A DNA stretch of 64,000 bases from Pseudoalteromonas luteoviolacea (GCF_001696455.1 NZ_MAUJ01000001.1:1240001-1304000); one strand, 5' to 3'; counted from the first letter of the stretch, positions 17,182 to 26,768 are shown. Made by a program: numbers and translations. Notes: a model not told the origin generated them from the sequence alone.

Positions 17182-17797
17182 TTTCCTTGCTCTCTTTAAG
17201 TTGGTTTTGTTCAAGTAGCGTATAGCTGAAGGTATTGCCATAACGCTCAGCTGATTGCTCACAAAGATTAATAAATTCGTCAAAGTCGTCTGGGTTCGCG
17301 AATACTTGGCAACCCGCGGACCACTTATCAACTTGCTTTGATTCGATGTGTGCACTCGCTCGATGGCAATTAATACCAAAGTAACCAAGTTGCAGCTCGG
17401 CCTGTGCTTCATCGGTTTCTAATTCGGCGTTTTTGTCGTTGTCACGAAGTACGATCACAGGTTTGTTTTGAACAAGTGCACGATATTTACCTTGGTGGTA
17501 GCCCAGTTTCCACAAGCCGCGATGTTGACCTGGCACCAATACCGCTGTGCCGTCAATGTTCATTGGGTGTTTACGCCAATAAAGGCCCGCATCAGTAGTC
17601 GCTTTAAACTGCTTAAGTTGCCACTCGCCGTTTTGCTGATACAGCACACAAATTAGGTCATTAAAGGTATTTGCTCGGGTATTTGCGGCACGAACACCAA
17701 TAATGTTTAGGTTTAGTTCACCCTCAAACACTTTGTGTTTACTGAGTGCCATAGCACTGAGTAACACTTGCGAGCTAAGTTTGCCGAAGCCCCGCAT
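17171..17797 (-). CDS. Candidate cell-wall hydrolase (SAGCQ-motif protein)
   Basis: 208 residues from ATG 17797, which overlaps the tube stop (TGATG). The central part has GINCHRAS...WSAGCQVF, where the His-Arg and Ser-x-Gly-Cys spacing recalls the active site of L,D-transpeptidase/YkuD-type cysteine enzymes. No signal peptide or membrane segment. The location between tube and chaperone genes is unusual for an endolysin, but no other lysin gene is visible in the prophage, so it may serve lysis or local peptidoglycan opening at injection. Motif seen, function inferred. Confidence 0.5.
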   Translation of the reverse strand: MRGFGKLSSQVLLSAMALSKHKVFEGELNLNIIGVRAANTRANTFNDLICVLYQQNGEWQLKQFKATTDAGLYWRKHPMNIDGTAVLVPGQHRGLWKLGYHQGKYRALVQNKPVIVLRDNDKNAELETDEAQAELQLGYFGINCHRASAHIESKQVDKWSAGCQVFANPDDFDEFINLCEQSAERYGNTFSYTLLEQNQLKESKENAE

Positions 17798-18249
17798 CAC
17801 AAATTTCTCACTTCATCAGCTGTGAGATAAGGCACCCCATTGATATACACAAAATCAGGGCTTGTTACTGGGCATTTAATAGAGAAAGTATTCTCTTCGC
17901 CCCCTTCGGCTTTAATGTTTAACAACTCCTCGAGTTGCGGCATACAGCCAAAAACTTCAACGTTTAAATCACCTACGGCAACGCTTGCAGTAAAGGCCAC
18001 ATCAAAGGGCTCAATGCCTTTCCAACTACCTGCCTGTTGCGCTTGGGCTTGCAGTAATAAGAAGTTTTCGTGATCAAGTTTTAACGTTACTTCTGCTTCG
18101 ACTGGGCCATCAATCCAGCCCATAGGAATACCGCGCACTGTTTTAGGTTTTCGGCCATCGGTAATTTTTACATTGGCTTCCACAACGTGCACCATGGAGT
18201 TACCCATGAAACAGTCAAAGTCCTTTCCGCCTAATACTTTTCTAGTCAT
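17797..18249 (-). CDS. Tail tube protein (DUF2597-like, FII position)
   Basis: 150 residues, beginning MTRKVLGGKDFDCFMGNSMVHVVEANVKI (beta-rich), with KTVRGIPMGWIDGPVEAEVTL in the middle, typical for tail tube proteins of the DUF2597 group in vibriophage-like P2 relatives. It makes the inner tube through which DNA passes. It follows the sheath gene after nine bases, the usual FI-FII order. Confidence 0.75.
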   Translation of the reverse strand: MTRKVLGGKDFDCFMGNSMVHVVEANVKITDGRKPKTVRGIPMGWIDGPVEAEVTLKLDHENFLLLQAQAQQAGSWKGIEPFDVAFTASVAVGDLNVEVFGCMPQLEELLNIKAEGGEENTFSIKCPVTSPDFVYINGVPYLTADEVRNL

Positions 18250-18258
18250 GGTCTGTCC

Positions 18259-19359
18259 TTACTCAACGTCGTCTAACATGATGTTTGCTAGAACTGTGTT
18301 TGGTGAGTCTATCGGTCTCACTTTAAGCATCACATGCAATGTTCGAGCATCCATAAACGTCAGGGTAATACTGTCGTCTTTTGGCGCATCAATCAGACCT
18401 GGGAATTTATCCGCACCAATATTTACAGATTTGCTCATATCACGTAGCGGCCTGCCCATAACACGCTTACCAAATTCAATGCCGCTTGTACTATTATTTA
18501 AGCGACGGTTTTTAATTTGCTGAATGGCAATAATGCGAACAGCTCGAGATGCTTTATCAAGAATACGACCTGTTTCAATGCGTTGAAAATCGCCCCCTTC
18601 AGCATCGAGCATATTGACGTCACCAAAATAGACACCATCAAAATCCGAGTAAAATTGCGTGCAGCTAAAGCGCAATGAATCTAATGTCAACGTTGTTGCA
18701 TTTGTCAGCGGATTGCCTGAAGAATCTTCTGGTAGAGGCATAAGTGACATAGATCCTGTTAACACACGCATTGGTGAGTCAGCTATAGTCACTGAACGTT
18801 TACACAAACGCCCTAACACACCGCCCAGTTCATCACCAAAAAGTAAAGGCACAACGGCGACACGATTACCCACGACACCATCAATTAGGGGTTGTAATGC
18901 CGTCACTAATTCTGACCATGTTTGTGTACCGTCTAAACCAGGAGCAGCCACAAGTGTGCGAACATAACGCGCATATTTGTTTAAAATTTCGAGGTTCTTA
19001 GCCTGGTATGCTTCAACTTCTGCTTTCCCAGTAACCGGTGTACAAATAGCGATTACTTCGGGGCTAATGTCTTGCTCCATGGCTTTATCAATTAACTCTA
19101 AAATATTCTCGCCAGCACCATGAGAAATGGCATAACCGCTTACTAGATCATCACCATTGCGCTGCCATGCTTTAAGTTGGGTTTTTAATTGTGAATCAGC
19201 TTCACCAAACAGTGAATCAAAATCACTTTGTGCATTGATTGCTTGAATCACACCATTGTTTGCTGGCGCTTCACCAATCACTAATACCGTGCGCTCTACT
19301 TCTTTAATCGCACCGCTACCAGTTTGAACGGCGGCAACCGAAACTTTACCTTGTGCCAT
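18259..19359 (-). CDS. Tail sheath protein (DUF2586-like, FI position)
   Basis: 366 residues, N-terminus MAQGKVSVAAVQTGSGA, middle part with AAPGLDGTQTW and C-terminal RPLRDMSKSVNIGADKF. Order and length match DUF2586 contractile sheath proteins. The sheath contracts to drive the tube through the cell envelope. The C-terminal domain ends in acidic residues (LDDVE). Followed by the tube gene; preceded by gpS with an 18-base gap that carries AAGGAAAGG. Confidence 0.8.
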   Translation of the reverse strand: MAQGKVSVAAVQTGSGAIKEVERTVLVIGEAPANNGVIQAINAQSDFDSLFGEADSQLKTQLKAWQRNGDDLVSGYAISHGAGENILELIDKAMEQDISPEVIAICTPVTGKAEVEAYQAKNLEILNKYARYVRTLVAAPGLDGTQTWSELVTALQPLIDGVVGNRVAVVPLLFGDELGGVLGRLCKRSVTIADSPMRVLTGSMSLMPLPEDSSGNPLTNATTLTLDSLRFSCTQFYSDFDGVYFGDVNMLDAEGGDFQRIETGRILDKASRAVRIIAIQQIKNRRLNNSTSGIEFGKRVMGRPLRDMSKSVNIGADKFPGLIDAPKDDSITLTFMDARTLHVMLKVRPIDSPNTVLANIMLDDVE

Positions 19360-19376
19360 AACCTTTCCTTGTTAAA

Positions 19377-20051
19377 TTAACTTTTCTGCTGTAAAAACAT
19401 TTTTCGTTCTAGCTCAGCTATACGAATTTTGTTTTGCTCGCTCACTGTATTACCCAACAATTCACGAACTGGTCGTTTAATGTCCCATTCTTTCTTACGC
19501 TGTTTCTCTGCTGCTTTATTTCTTTCTTTGAGCAATCTAATAATTAAACCAGCTTGTCCAAATTTGAGCTTTCTCCTGATTGTTTTCTCACTCACTTCTT
19601 TGAAAGCTTTGTTACGCTTGTCCCACCTTTTGTAACCCAAATCAACCAAGCGTTCAGCTTGAGCTTGGGTTGCTCTTGATCTGTCGTCCGGCAAGTTTCT
19701 GTTTTTTAGATTCTTAACGGTAAACTTATCTTTTAATCCTTTGGCGTGAGCGTTGGCGATTGCTCCCCAACGGCCTTTTTTGTAACCGATTACAGAAGTC
19801 ATTCCGCTTGTTTTTATATATGTGCGTTTCTTCTGGTTTATCTTTTTGAAAATTTTCCCATTCTTTGGATCTTCCCATTTTCTGCCATCTCGGTTTTTGC
19901 CTTCTTTGACCCGGTCTACTGATAAGTTACGGGACTTTCTCCCCATATCTCTCAATATGGCTCTGCGTTTTTTTTCTGGTAAAGAAAGTGCTTCAAGTTG
20001 AACTAATGCGTCACTTGTATCGAGCTTGATATTAAGCACGGCCAACTTCAC
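19377..20051 (-). CDS. Tail completion protein gpS-like (virion morphogenesis)
   Basis: 224 residues, very basic (many K/R), with LSVDRVKEGKNRDGRKWEDPKNGKI, a strong match in style to the phage virion morphogenesis family that includes P2 gpS. gpS and gpR finish the tail top so that it can bind the capsid. About 70 residues longer than P2 gpS owing to a basic C-terminal extension. Overlaps gpR by 20 bases. Confidence 0.75.
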   Translation of the reverse strand: MKLAVLNIKLDTSDALVQLEALSLPEKKRRAILRDMGRKSRNLSVDRVKEGKNRDGRKWEDPKNGKIFKKINQKKRTYIKTSGMTSVIGYKKGRWGAIANAHAKGLKDKFTVKNLKNRNLPDDRSRATQAQAERLVDLGYKRWDKRNKAFKEVSEKTIRRKLKFGQAGLIIRLLKERNKAAEKQRKKEWDIKRPVRELLGNTVSEQNKIRIAELERKMFLQQKS

Positions 20052-20505
20052 CGGCTAAAGTGAACCTCTCTGCAATCCAAAGGCTTTGTTCGCCAAAGTC
20101 GTAACTTTTTCCGCCAAGTTCAAAAGGGCCATTGGCAACTTCTACAAGTTCTAACTCTTCCTCAAAAGTACCGATTACAATTTCAATTTCATTTGAGTTG
20201 TCGTCGTTAATTGAGCAATTAAACTCCGCACTTTCGGAATCATCACCTTCTGCGTTGTTTTGAAGCCAAAAACTCACATAGGCACTCACTAACTCAACTG
20301 GCGCATAACAAGGATCAATTGAAATGATTGAAGAGTAATAAAGCCTTGCTGCTAGTAAACCATTGCCGTTTATTTGCTTACTCGCTGGGGTAATAACTCC
20401 CTCTTCCATGTGCGCTTCAAATTGTTCGGGTAACGCCAGCTTATGCCCTTTGTAGTTAGCATCAATTAAGAATCGCTTTAACCTATCTAACTTACTCATG
20501 CTCAT
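20032..20505 (-). CDS. Tail completion protein gpR-like
   Basis: 157 residues. The start MSMSKLDRLKRFLIDA resembles P2 gpR (MxKxxxLRxFL). The C-terminus is acidic. Position before gpS and overlap with both neighbours (4 and 20 bases) support the call. It caps the tail end for head joining. Confidence 0.65.
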   Translation of the reverse strand: MSMSKLDRLKRFLIDANYKGHKLALPEQFEAHMEEGVITPASKQINGNGLLAARLYYSSIISIDPCYAPVELVSAYVSFWLQNNAEGDDSESAEFNCSINDDNSNEIEIVIGTFEEELELVEVANGPFELGGKSYDFGEQSLWIAERFTLAGEVGRA

Positions 20506-20939
20506 ATCAATTCCGCCGACAAACTTGGGCTTAGCGCTCGAAGTAAGTTGATTTGATTGCGATATTCATCGTGCCAAAACTCAAAATTATCTGACGCTAG
20601 CTCATTTTGTGCATTGGCTCTGTCTCGATGCGTAGTGCTTAGCTTTGACTTCAAGCTTTTGGATTTAGCTAAGGCATAAACCGCTGTTCTGTAGAACAGA
20701 ATTTGTTGCTCATTGAGCGGTGTACCATTAGTTAAAACAGCTTCTTTTAGTTCGTTGTTAACTTCGGCCTGTGACTCTTTGAGAATGCTAACCAACGTTT
20801 TTTCATCGTTCGCAAATTCAGAGGGGATCGCATAGCGCTTAATAAAGAATGCCGTTTCCAAATCTGGATAATATCCATTGCCAGATACCACAATGTTTTG
20901 CTGTTGCTGATCAGCCACTGGCATGTTTGATAAATTCAT
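20502..20939 (-). CDS. Head completion protein gpL-like
   Basis: 145 residues from ATG 20939, chosen for the strong AGGAGGGCAAT ribosome binding site just upstream. The N-terminal part after the Gln-rich stretch (NGYYPDLETAFFIKRYAIP) and the R...A..EL.SD.FEFWHDE-like region match the GpL head completion family (Phage_GPL), which closes the filled capsid. Position: between gpM and gpR. Confidence 0.75.
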   Translation of the reverse strand: MNLSNMPVADQQQQNIVVSGNGYYPDLETAFFIKRYAIPSEFANDEKTLVSILKESQAEVNNELKEAVLTNGTPLNEQQILFYRTAVYALAKSKSLKSKLSTTHRDRANAQNELASDNFEFWHDEYRNQINLLRALSPSLSAELI

Positions 20940-21019
20940 ATTGCCCTCCTTTATTAGTGTGAGCGCCACTTAGTCTTAAGCAGCTATTCGTATTCCGTTA
21001 ACTGGTTAAGCTAAGTTGC

Positions 21020-21718
21020 TCACTGGCGTTGGAGCTTTTTCTGTAATTTTGCGACCAAAGTTTTTACTCCGGCATCCTTATTTATTTCCTGTGCTTGCTC
21101 TCCAAATAACACTGCATTACCAGTGTTATCTCTGGCGACCTCCAGCTTGCAAGCTATTGCATATAATTTACCGCCTGCGATTTCTTGTCCTGCCCAGTCC
21201 TGGCGGCGCAATAGGTGGATCACCTGGTACAGGCAAAATGCCATGTCTTTGTATCCATCACTTTTATTGTTTTGTAGGTGCCAGTTCACTTCGTCATACA
21301 GCTGATCTACCAAAAAAGTTGGCCAGTGCTTAGTGTTAAAACGTGTGGGCAGCGGTTGTTGTTGCTCGATTAACAGCGGCAATAATTCGATTGCCTGCGT
21401 CCAACGCTTCAAGTCAACCAACCAGATAAACACCCATGAAAGTACGATGTTTGGATGGTTACCACCGCTCAGCCGATACTGGTTTATGTAACCTAGATAG
21501 TCATTGCGTTCCAAGGCCGTCGATTTGTAATCCGCTTTGTCTGCAATATCAGTGAATGTTTTTAGCTGAGCCAAGTCAGAACTTATTGCCGCTTTAAAAA
21601 ACGCGTACTCAGTTTGCTTTTCATTGCTGCGTTTCACCTTGCTTGGTGCCTGCGCATCCACTGCGCTTTTAGGTACTTCGCCTTTTGATTTGGCTAATGC
21701 TTGCTTAACTAGGCTCAT
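21020..21718 (-). CDS. Terminase small subunit gpM-like (endonuclease)
   Basis: 232 residues. The middle shows the gpM pattern: DYLGYI..YR...NHPNIVLSWVFIWLVDLKRWTQAIELLP, then P.RF. GpM with the ATPase gpP cuts concatemers at cos and starts packaging. The conserved N-FIWLxD segment is present. It follows gpN by about 75 bases and precedes gpL, the P2 order O-N-M-L. Confidence 0.8.
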   Translation of the reverse strand: MSLVKQALAKSKGEVPKSAVDAQAPSKVKRSNEKQTEYAFFKAAISSDLAQLKTFTDIADKADYKSTALERNDYLGYINQYRLSGGNHPNIVLSWVFIWLVDLKRWTQAIELLPLLIEQQQPLPTRFNTKHWPTFLVDQLYDEVNWHLQNNKSDGYKDMAFCLYQVIHLLRRQDWAGQEIAGGKLYAIACKLEVARDNTGNAVLFGEQAQEINKDAGVKTLVAKLQKKLQRQ

Positions 21719-21793
21719 TTAAAAACACTCTCTATAAGTTGCTGCTTGAACGACTGAATCAAGCAGCGTTCGTTCTATTCTCAAAGAAGGAAT

Positions 21794-22831
21794 CTAAGAC
21801 CAAGTACCGTCTTCTGCTTTATGAGTTTTTACCGAGTCAGATTCGATATAAACCGCTTTCTCAAGGTCTTCTACGTAATAACAAGCGTTACGTGACTCGT
21901 AGTCTTCAACGCGTTTTTTCTTGGCATTGTTCTCAATGCTCATTCGTGTAGAGCCCGACTGTATGTAATGGCTTAAATTGTCAAAACTGGTCACCAAAAT
22001 GCCACGTGATGGGAAGAAGGACACCTGAAAGCTAGGTAAACCACCATAAGTGTTGATCACCTGTGCCATTTCCACTTTTGTTTTTTCACTGGGCGTATGT
22101 GCATTTTTGGCGTAATGCTTACCTTTGTCTTGGGCAATCAATTCATCACCAATAATGGCAACTAAACCAACACGCTTGTGCAATGGGATACCTTGAATTA
22201 AGTCATGTACCGCACAATCAAGGTTTTCGTAATCGCCACCTTCACCAATACGGATTTCTCCCGTCACTGCGCCTTCTTTAATTACACGCTCGGGCGCATC
22301 GCGGCGAAGAAGTTGCAACCAACCAATATTAACGTCTTGCATCATTGGGTATTTTGCTAAATCAGTTATTGGCTCTGCTTTGATGCCGTGCCAACCAATC
22401 TTGATAATATCGAGGGCTTTTTGCTGACGAACATGATTGCGATAACGGTTATGAAAGTCTGGAAACTTTGACCAGGCATCCATCTTTGCCCACGATAAAT
22501 GGACATCGATTTCTTCTTCGTAACAGCGATATTCACGCTTACTTAAGCCAGACACGTCTTTAGTTTGACGTTCATTATTGCCATCTTCATCTACACCAGC
22601 GCGGCCAGTTACACCCGAGCCCGCTGACATAAATACCGACTGACCAACTAAATCATCAACTAGTGCATGGTTAATACGGGTTAAAAACTCAGCAGATTCA
22701 TAAACCTTATCGTAAAGCTTTTGTTCAATAGTAGGCTCTACTGCAAAGTTTTCAGATACACTTGCTACGCCGTAATTGGTTGCAAGTCCCGCACATATGG
22801 CGGTAAATATTTGAGTTGTTTTAGTGCGCAT
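21794..22831 (-). CDS. Major capsid protein gpN-like
   Basis: 345 residues from ATG 22831 with TAAGGAAACAG upstream; a longer frame exists but would overlap the scaffold gene deeply. The P2-family N-terminus (SVSENFAVEPTIEQKLYDKV) is present, as are FP..GILVTSFDNLSIY-type residues near the C-terminus (here GILVTSFDNLSHYIQSGS). HK97-fold shell protein; the first ~30 residues are expected to be cleaved in P2 relatives by gpO. 11 bases downstream of gpO. Confidence 0.88.
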   Translation of the reverse strand: MRTKTTQIFTAICAGLATNYGVASVSENFAVEPTIEQKLYDKVYESAEFLTRINHALVDDLVGQSVFMSAGSGVTGRAGVDEDGNNERQTKDVSGLSKREYRCYEEEIDVHLSWAKMDAWSKFPDFHNRYRNHVRQQKALDIIKIGWHGIKAEPITDLAKYPMMQDVNIGWLQLLRRDAPERVIKEGAVTGEIRIGEGGDYENLDCAVHDLIQGIPLHKRVGLVAIIGDELIAQDKGKHYAKNAHTPSEKTKVEMAQVINTYGGLPSFQVSFFPSRGILVTSFDNLSHYIQSGSTRMSIENNAKKKRVEDYESRNACYYVEDLEKAVYIESDSVKTHKAEDGTWS

Positions 22832-22841
22832 CGCTGTTTCC

Positions 22842-23741
22842 TTACAGTAAGTTGCTGTACTTGCCTTCATCACCTGTCGGCTCATCATCGGCATCAGTTG
22901 TGTCGTCGGCTTCTTCAGTTGAAAGTTCATCAAATTTGTCTTGAAGCTGATTAAACTTCTCGTCCGTTTTATTGAGCTTTTCACTTATTTGGGTGAGCTG
23001 CTCCGTCAGCTCTTTGTTTTGGGTTCCACCCTGACCTTCTTCCTGTTGGTCTTCAGCTTCCTGCTGATTTTGTTTATTGAATTCAGCTAATGAAGTATTA
23101 AGCTGAGTAAATGAAGGGTTTAAAGCGTCAGCGACTGCTTTTCCAATATCTGCTTTATCTTGATCTGTTAGTGGCATGGTAGCTTCCTTGTTGAATATAT
23201 TTTTAAAAAATGGCTTTTTTGATGGCTTTTCAATTTCGCTATACAAGCCAAGGTCAGCACGAAGAAACGAAACATCCTTGTTCTCTATGCCACTCTCTTT
23301 GCTAAATTTTGCTCTTGATGTATAAGCACTAGCCGGGTAATCAGTAACAGCTAACCCTGTTAAGTAAGTTTTACCTGTGTCCCTAAAATTACGGTCGATT
23401 TCAATTGAGAAGTAAACATGCTGGTCGGCTTGATTTAACAATACGAAACTGGCGTTTGGCGCAAGTACAGCTTTTAGTACTTGGACTCCGTCTTCATTTT
23501 TTTCAGTAGTGACCGATATCACATCACCAAGCATCCCTCCATTAAGTTTTACTGATGAAAGGGCTTCTGCTTTCCAACCAGACCAATCCGCATAATGGTC
23601 AATGTTTATGCGTGCACCATACATATTAGGGTTATACGTTTCGACAATATCATTAACGTCTTGCTCCTCAATTTCTCTACCATCAACCGTTAAACCAACA
23701 GCGGCGATAGTAAGGGGTATTGTGCGTAATTGACCTGACAT
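22842..23741 (-). CDS. Capsid scaffold/protease gpO-like
   Basis: 299 residues. The N-terminal ~165 residues resemble the gpO serine protease (IDHYADW contains the likely catalytic His; the GLAVTDYPAS region contains a candidate Ser), and the C-terminal part is coiled coil and acidic, typical of scaffold. The internal ATG at 23177 (MPLTDQDK) is preceded by AAGGAAG at good spacing and could start a separate 111-residue scaffold. Transcribed divergently from gpP. Confidence 0.85.
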   Translation of the reverse strand: MSGQLRTIPLTIAAVGLTVDGREIEEQDVNDIVETYNPNMYGARINIDHYADWSGWKAEALSSVKLNGGMLGDVISVTTEKNEDGVQVLKAVLAPNASFVLLNQADQHVYFSIEIDRNFRDTGKTYLTGLAVTDYPASAYTSRAKFSKESGIENKDVSFLRADLGLYSEIEKPSKKPFFKNIFNKEATMPLTDQDKADIGKAVADALNPSFTQLNTSLAEFNKQNQQEAEDQQEEGQGGTQNKELTEQLTQISEKLNKTDEKFNQLQDKFDELSTEEADDTTDADDEPTGDEGKYSNLL

Positions 23742-23818
23742 GTTTTACTCGTTTTAATAATTCGTTCCTTCAACTTGATTGCAGTTTGCACCTGATTTTT
23801 AAGATTTTCTAACTGTTT

Positions 23819-23865
23819 AATTCCTAGAAATTCCTATATTTGCGTTTTAGGAATAACTAGGAATT
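23819..23865. promoter_or_regulatory. Nested palindrome between divergent late operons
   Basis: Four TTCCTA/TAGGAA half-sites form two nested palindromes: AATTCCTAG/CTAGGAATT (23819-23827, 23857-23865) and ATTCCTA/TAGGAAT (23830-23836, 23848-23854). Adjacent half-sites are 10 bases apart, one helical turn. The place, between gpO (minus) and gpP (plus), is where the Ogr activator or another regulator should act. Confidence 0.6.
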
Positions 23866-23931
23866 GAAGTTACAGAATTGAAGCTTTTTAGCCCTTAAAC
23901 TCACTTTCATGGATTGATTTAGGGGCGCAGG

Positions 23932-25707
23932 ATGCAGCCAAAGTACGGGCCAGAAATACGCAAACAAGCACAAGACTTGTATGTGGTTAATAGCTACACG
24001 TTTGATGAAATAGCAGAGCTGCCAAATATGCCAAGCGCACGAAGTATTCGACGCTGGGCTGATGACGGCAAATGGGCTGACATGTGTCCAAGCTACAATG
24101 CCGAGATGGCATTCAGCCGCCGCATTAATGTGCTTACCGACAAACCAGAGAAAACAGACGCCGATTATAAAGAATTAGCGTTTTGTACTCGCCAGCTTTG
24201 CGCCCTTAACGAAAGTAAACATGCCGCTACCTCCCGACAAAAAGCGACTAATGATGCTCAACCAGTTAACAATGGCACCCATAGTGGCCGCAGTAAAAAG
24301 AAGAAGAACAAAAAAAATGACTGTTCAGCAATTACAGTTGAAATGCTGGACGAACTTAAAGACAAGTTGCTTTATCCGCATCAAAAACATTGGTTCGATA
24401 ACCAGTTTCACCGAAGCCGTTTTATATTAAAACCGCGCCAGATTGGTGCCACATTCTATTTTGCATTTGAAGCGTTCTACGATGCAGTGGTAAATGGCCG
24501 AAATAAGATTTTTATTTCTGCATCGCGTGACCAAGCGGAAGTATTCAAAGCCAATATTATCGCACTGGTGCGTGAACACTTTGATATTGAGCTAACGGGT
24601 TCACCTATGGTGTTAAACCTGAACGGCGGTAAAACAGTAAAACTTATTTTTAAATCTACCAATGCCCGAACAGCCCAATCAGAAAGCGGCGACTTATACA
24701 TAGACGAAGTATTTTGGATCCCTAAGTACAAATCGCTACGTGGCCTTGCACAGGCAATGGCGACACATGAACAATACCGAGTCACCTACTTCAGTACTCC
24801 CAGTGTTACCAGTCATGAAGCGTATGACCATTGGAATGGCAAGTGGTATCGACATACTAAAGCCTGTAACGATGATGAATTTGCGATTGATTGCAGCCAC
24901 AAAGCACTCAAAGAAGGTCGCTTATGTGAAGATGGTATTTGGCGGCAAATGCTCAATGTACATGATGTTGTAAACTCGGGCTTTGACCGTATCAACATCA
25001 GCATACTTGAAAATGAATATTCACAAGACGAATTCGATAACTTATTTATGTGTAAGTTTATCGACGATGCTCATTCTGCTTTCAACTTAAAACAACTTAT
25101 GGCCTGTGTGGGCGACTCGAATGAATGGGATGACTTCGAGGAAGGGTTTGAACGCCCGTTTGGTTTAAAACCTGTGGCGATTGGCTTTGATCCTGCTCGA
25201 TTTGGCGACAAAGCATGTGTTGCCGTATTAAGTTTACCTATGCAACCAGGCGAAAAATTTAGACTACTAGAAACACTCGACTTAAGTGGCAATGATTTTG
25301 AGGCCATGGCACGCGAAATCGAAGAACTCACGCATAAATATAACGTGCAGCATATTGGAATTGATACAACAGGTATGGGTTATGGTGTGTGGGAACTGAT
25401 AACCGCATTTTTCCCTAATGCTGAACCAATTCATTACAACCCAATTATTAAAAACCAAATGGTCATTAAGGCCTTAAATGTTATTAAAAACCGCCGCTTT
25501 GAATACGACAAAGACGCAGTAAATATTGCCAGCTCATTTATAAACATTCGTCGTAAAGTAGTTGGCGACCAAATCACATACGCAACTAATCGAACCGAGA
25601 CAACGGGCCATGCTGACATTGCTTGGGCAATAATGCATGCCATGAAATTTGAACCTCTTGACGGCAACATGATGGGCCGCCAAACATCAGTAGGAATTGC
25701 AGCATAA
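23932..25707 (+). CDS. Terminase large subunit gpP-like
   Basis: 591 residues. The N-terminal 50 residues are a helix-turn-helix (IRKQAQDLYVVNSYTFDEIAE). ATPase motifs: RFILKPRQIGATFYF (modified Walker A, about residue 165) and LYIDEVFW (Walker B, about residue 255). The nuclease domain starts at GFDPARFGDKACV (about residue 418). gpP powers DNA translocation into the procapsid. Its stop codon overlaps the portal start by one base (TAATG). Length agrees with P2 gpP (590). Confidence 0.92.
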   Translation: MQPKYGPEIRKQAQDLYVVNSYTFDEIAELPNMPSARSIRRWADDGKWADMCPSYNAEMAFSRRINVLTDKPEKTDADYKELAFCTRQLCALNESKHAATSRQKATNDAQPVNNGTHSGRSKKKKNKKNDCSAITVEMLDELKDKLLYPHQKHWFDNQFHRSRFILKPRQIGATFYFAFEAFYDAVVNGRNKIFISASRDQAEVFKANIIALVREHFDIELTGSPMVLNLNGGKTVKLIFKSTNARTAQSESGDLYIDEVFWIPKYKSLRGLAQAMATHEQYRVTYFSTPSVTSHEAYDHWNGKWYRHTKACNDDEFAIDCSHKALKEGRLCEDGIWRQMLNVHDVVNSGFDRINISILENEYSQDEFDNLFMCKFIDDAHSAFNLKQLMACVGDSNEWDDFEEGFERPFGLKPVAIGFDPARFGDKACVAVLSLPMQPGEKFRLLETLDLSGNDFEAMAREIEELTHKYNVQHIGIDTTGMGYGVWELITAFFPNAEPIHYNPIIKNQMVIKALNVIKNRRFEYDKDAVNIASSFINIRRKVVGDQITYATNRTETTGHADIAWAIMHAMKFEPLDGNMMGRQTSVGIAA

Positions 25708-26768
25708 TGAACAAGCCAAGGATGAAAGGCGTTAAATCTGGCAGCGCACCAAACTATACAGGTATGAGTGACGTGTTTAGTTTTGGTGATCCGGAGCCAG
25801 TTTTAGATAATCGGCTCACAGACTACACGGGCATATTTTCTGATATGAATGGCATATATGAGCCGCCTATCAGTTTATTGGGTTTAGTTAAATTACTTAG
25901 GGTGAATGCGCAGCATGGGCCAATACTTGGCTTTAAACGCAACATGATCCTGAAATGGTTTAAACCAAACTCTGTGATCAGTAACGACGCATTTAAAAAG
26001 TTTGCCTATGACTACCTATGGTCTGGTAATGCCTATCTTCAAATCATCAAAAATAAGTTTGGGCAAATAATCAGACTCAAGCACCTACCCGCTTTGAACA
26101 TGCGTTACACAACCGAGCGTAGTGTTTATGCGCAATTAACTAACCGTACTATCGAGCCAATTAAATTCAATGCTGGAGAAGTGATTCATATAAAAGAGTA
26201 TGACCCAGCCCAAGGTATTTATGGCATACCCGAATATTACGGCGGTATTCAAAGTGCTTTGCTTAATGAAGATGCGACGCTATTTAGGCGCCGCTATTAC
26301 AAGAACGGCGCACACATGGGCTTTATCTTTAGCATGGCCGACCCAAATTTAAGTGCTGAAGATGAAACCAAACTAAAAAATGCAATCAAAGACAGCAAAG
26401 GCGTGGGTAACTTTAGAAGTTTATTTTTCAACTTTCGCAGCAATAAAGCCGACGCTGAAAAGTCGATTAAGATCACACCTGTTGGAGATATCTCTACCAA
26501 AGACGAATTCGAGCGCATCAAGAAAATTACTCTCAACGACATGTTGAGTATGCACCGAGCGCAAGAAGCATTGAGCGGCCAAAGCTCTGGCGATTCACCA
26601 GGCTTTGGTGATTTAGACAAAATTACCCGTGCATATTACAACAACGAAGTAGTACCGCTCCAACAAACTATGTCTAGCATTAACCGCTATTTGCCAGCCA
26701 AACTACACATTGATTTTGCAATACCCGAATACTCTGATTTATACCCGACAAGCAAGGATGCCGAATAA
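25707..26768 (+). CDS. Portal protein gpQ-like
   Basis: 353 residues, matching the P2 portal family: FSFGDPEPVLD near the N-terminus, EPPIS...L..L....H...L..KRN (residues ~50-80), YLWSGNAYL, the EVIHIKEYDP segment and YGIPEYYGGIQSALLNEDATLFRRRYY...GFI. It forms the 12-mer through which DNA enters. A degraded copy of its 3' end is at 2690-2960. One-base overlap with both neighbours. Confidence 0.9.
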   Translation: MNKPRMKGVKSGSAPNYTGMSDVFSFGDPEPVLDNRLTDYTGIFSDMNGIYEPPISLLGLVKLLRVNAQHGPILGFKRNMILKWFKPNSVISNDAFKKFAYDYLWSGNAYLQIIKNKFGQIIRLKHLPALNMRYTTERSVYAQLTNRTIEPIKFNAGEVIHIKEYDPAQGIYGIPEYYGGIQSALLNEDATLFRRRYYKNGAHMGFIFSMADPNLSAEDETKLKNAIKDSKGVGNFRSLFFNFRSNKADAEKSIKITPVGDISTKDEFERIKKITLNDMLSMHRAQEALSGQSSGDSPGFGDLDKITRAYYNNEVVPLQQTMSSINRYLPAKLHIDFAIPEYSDLYPTSKDAE

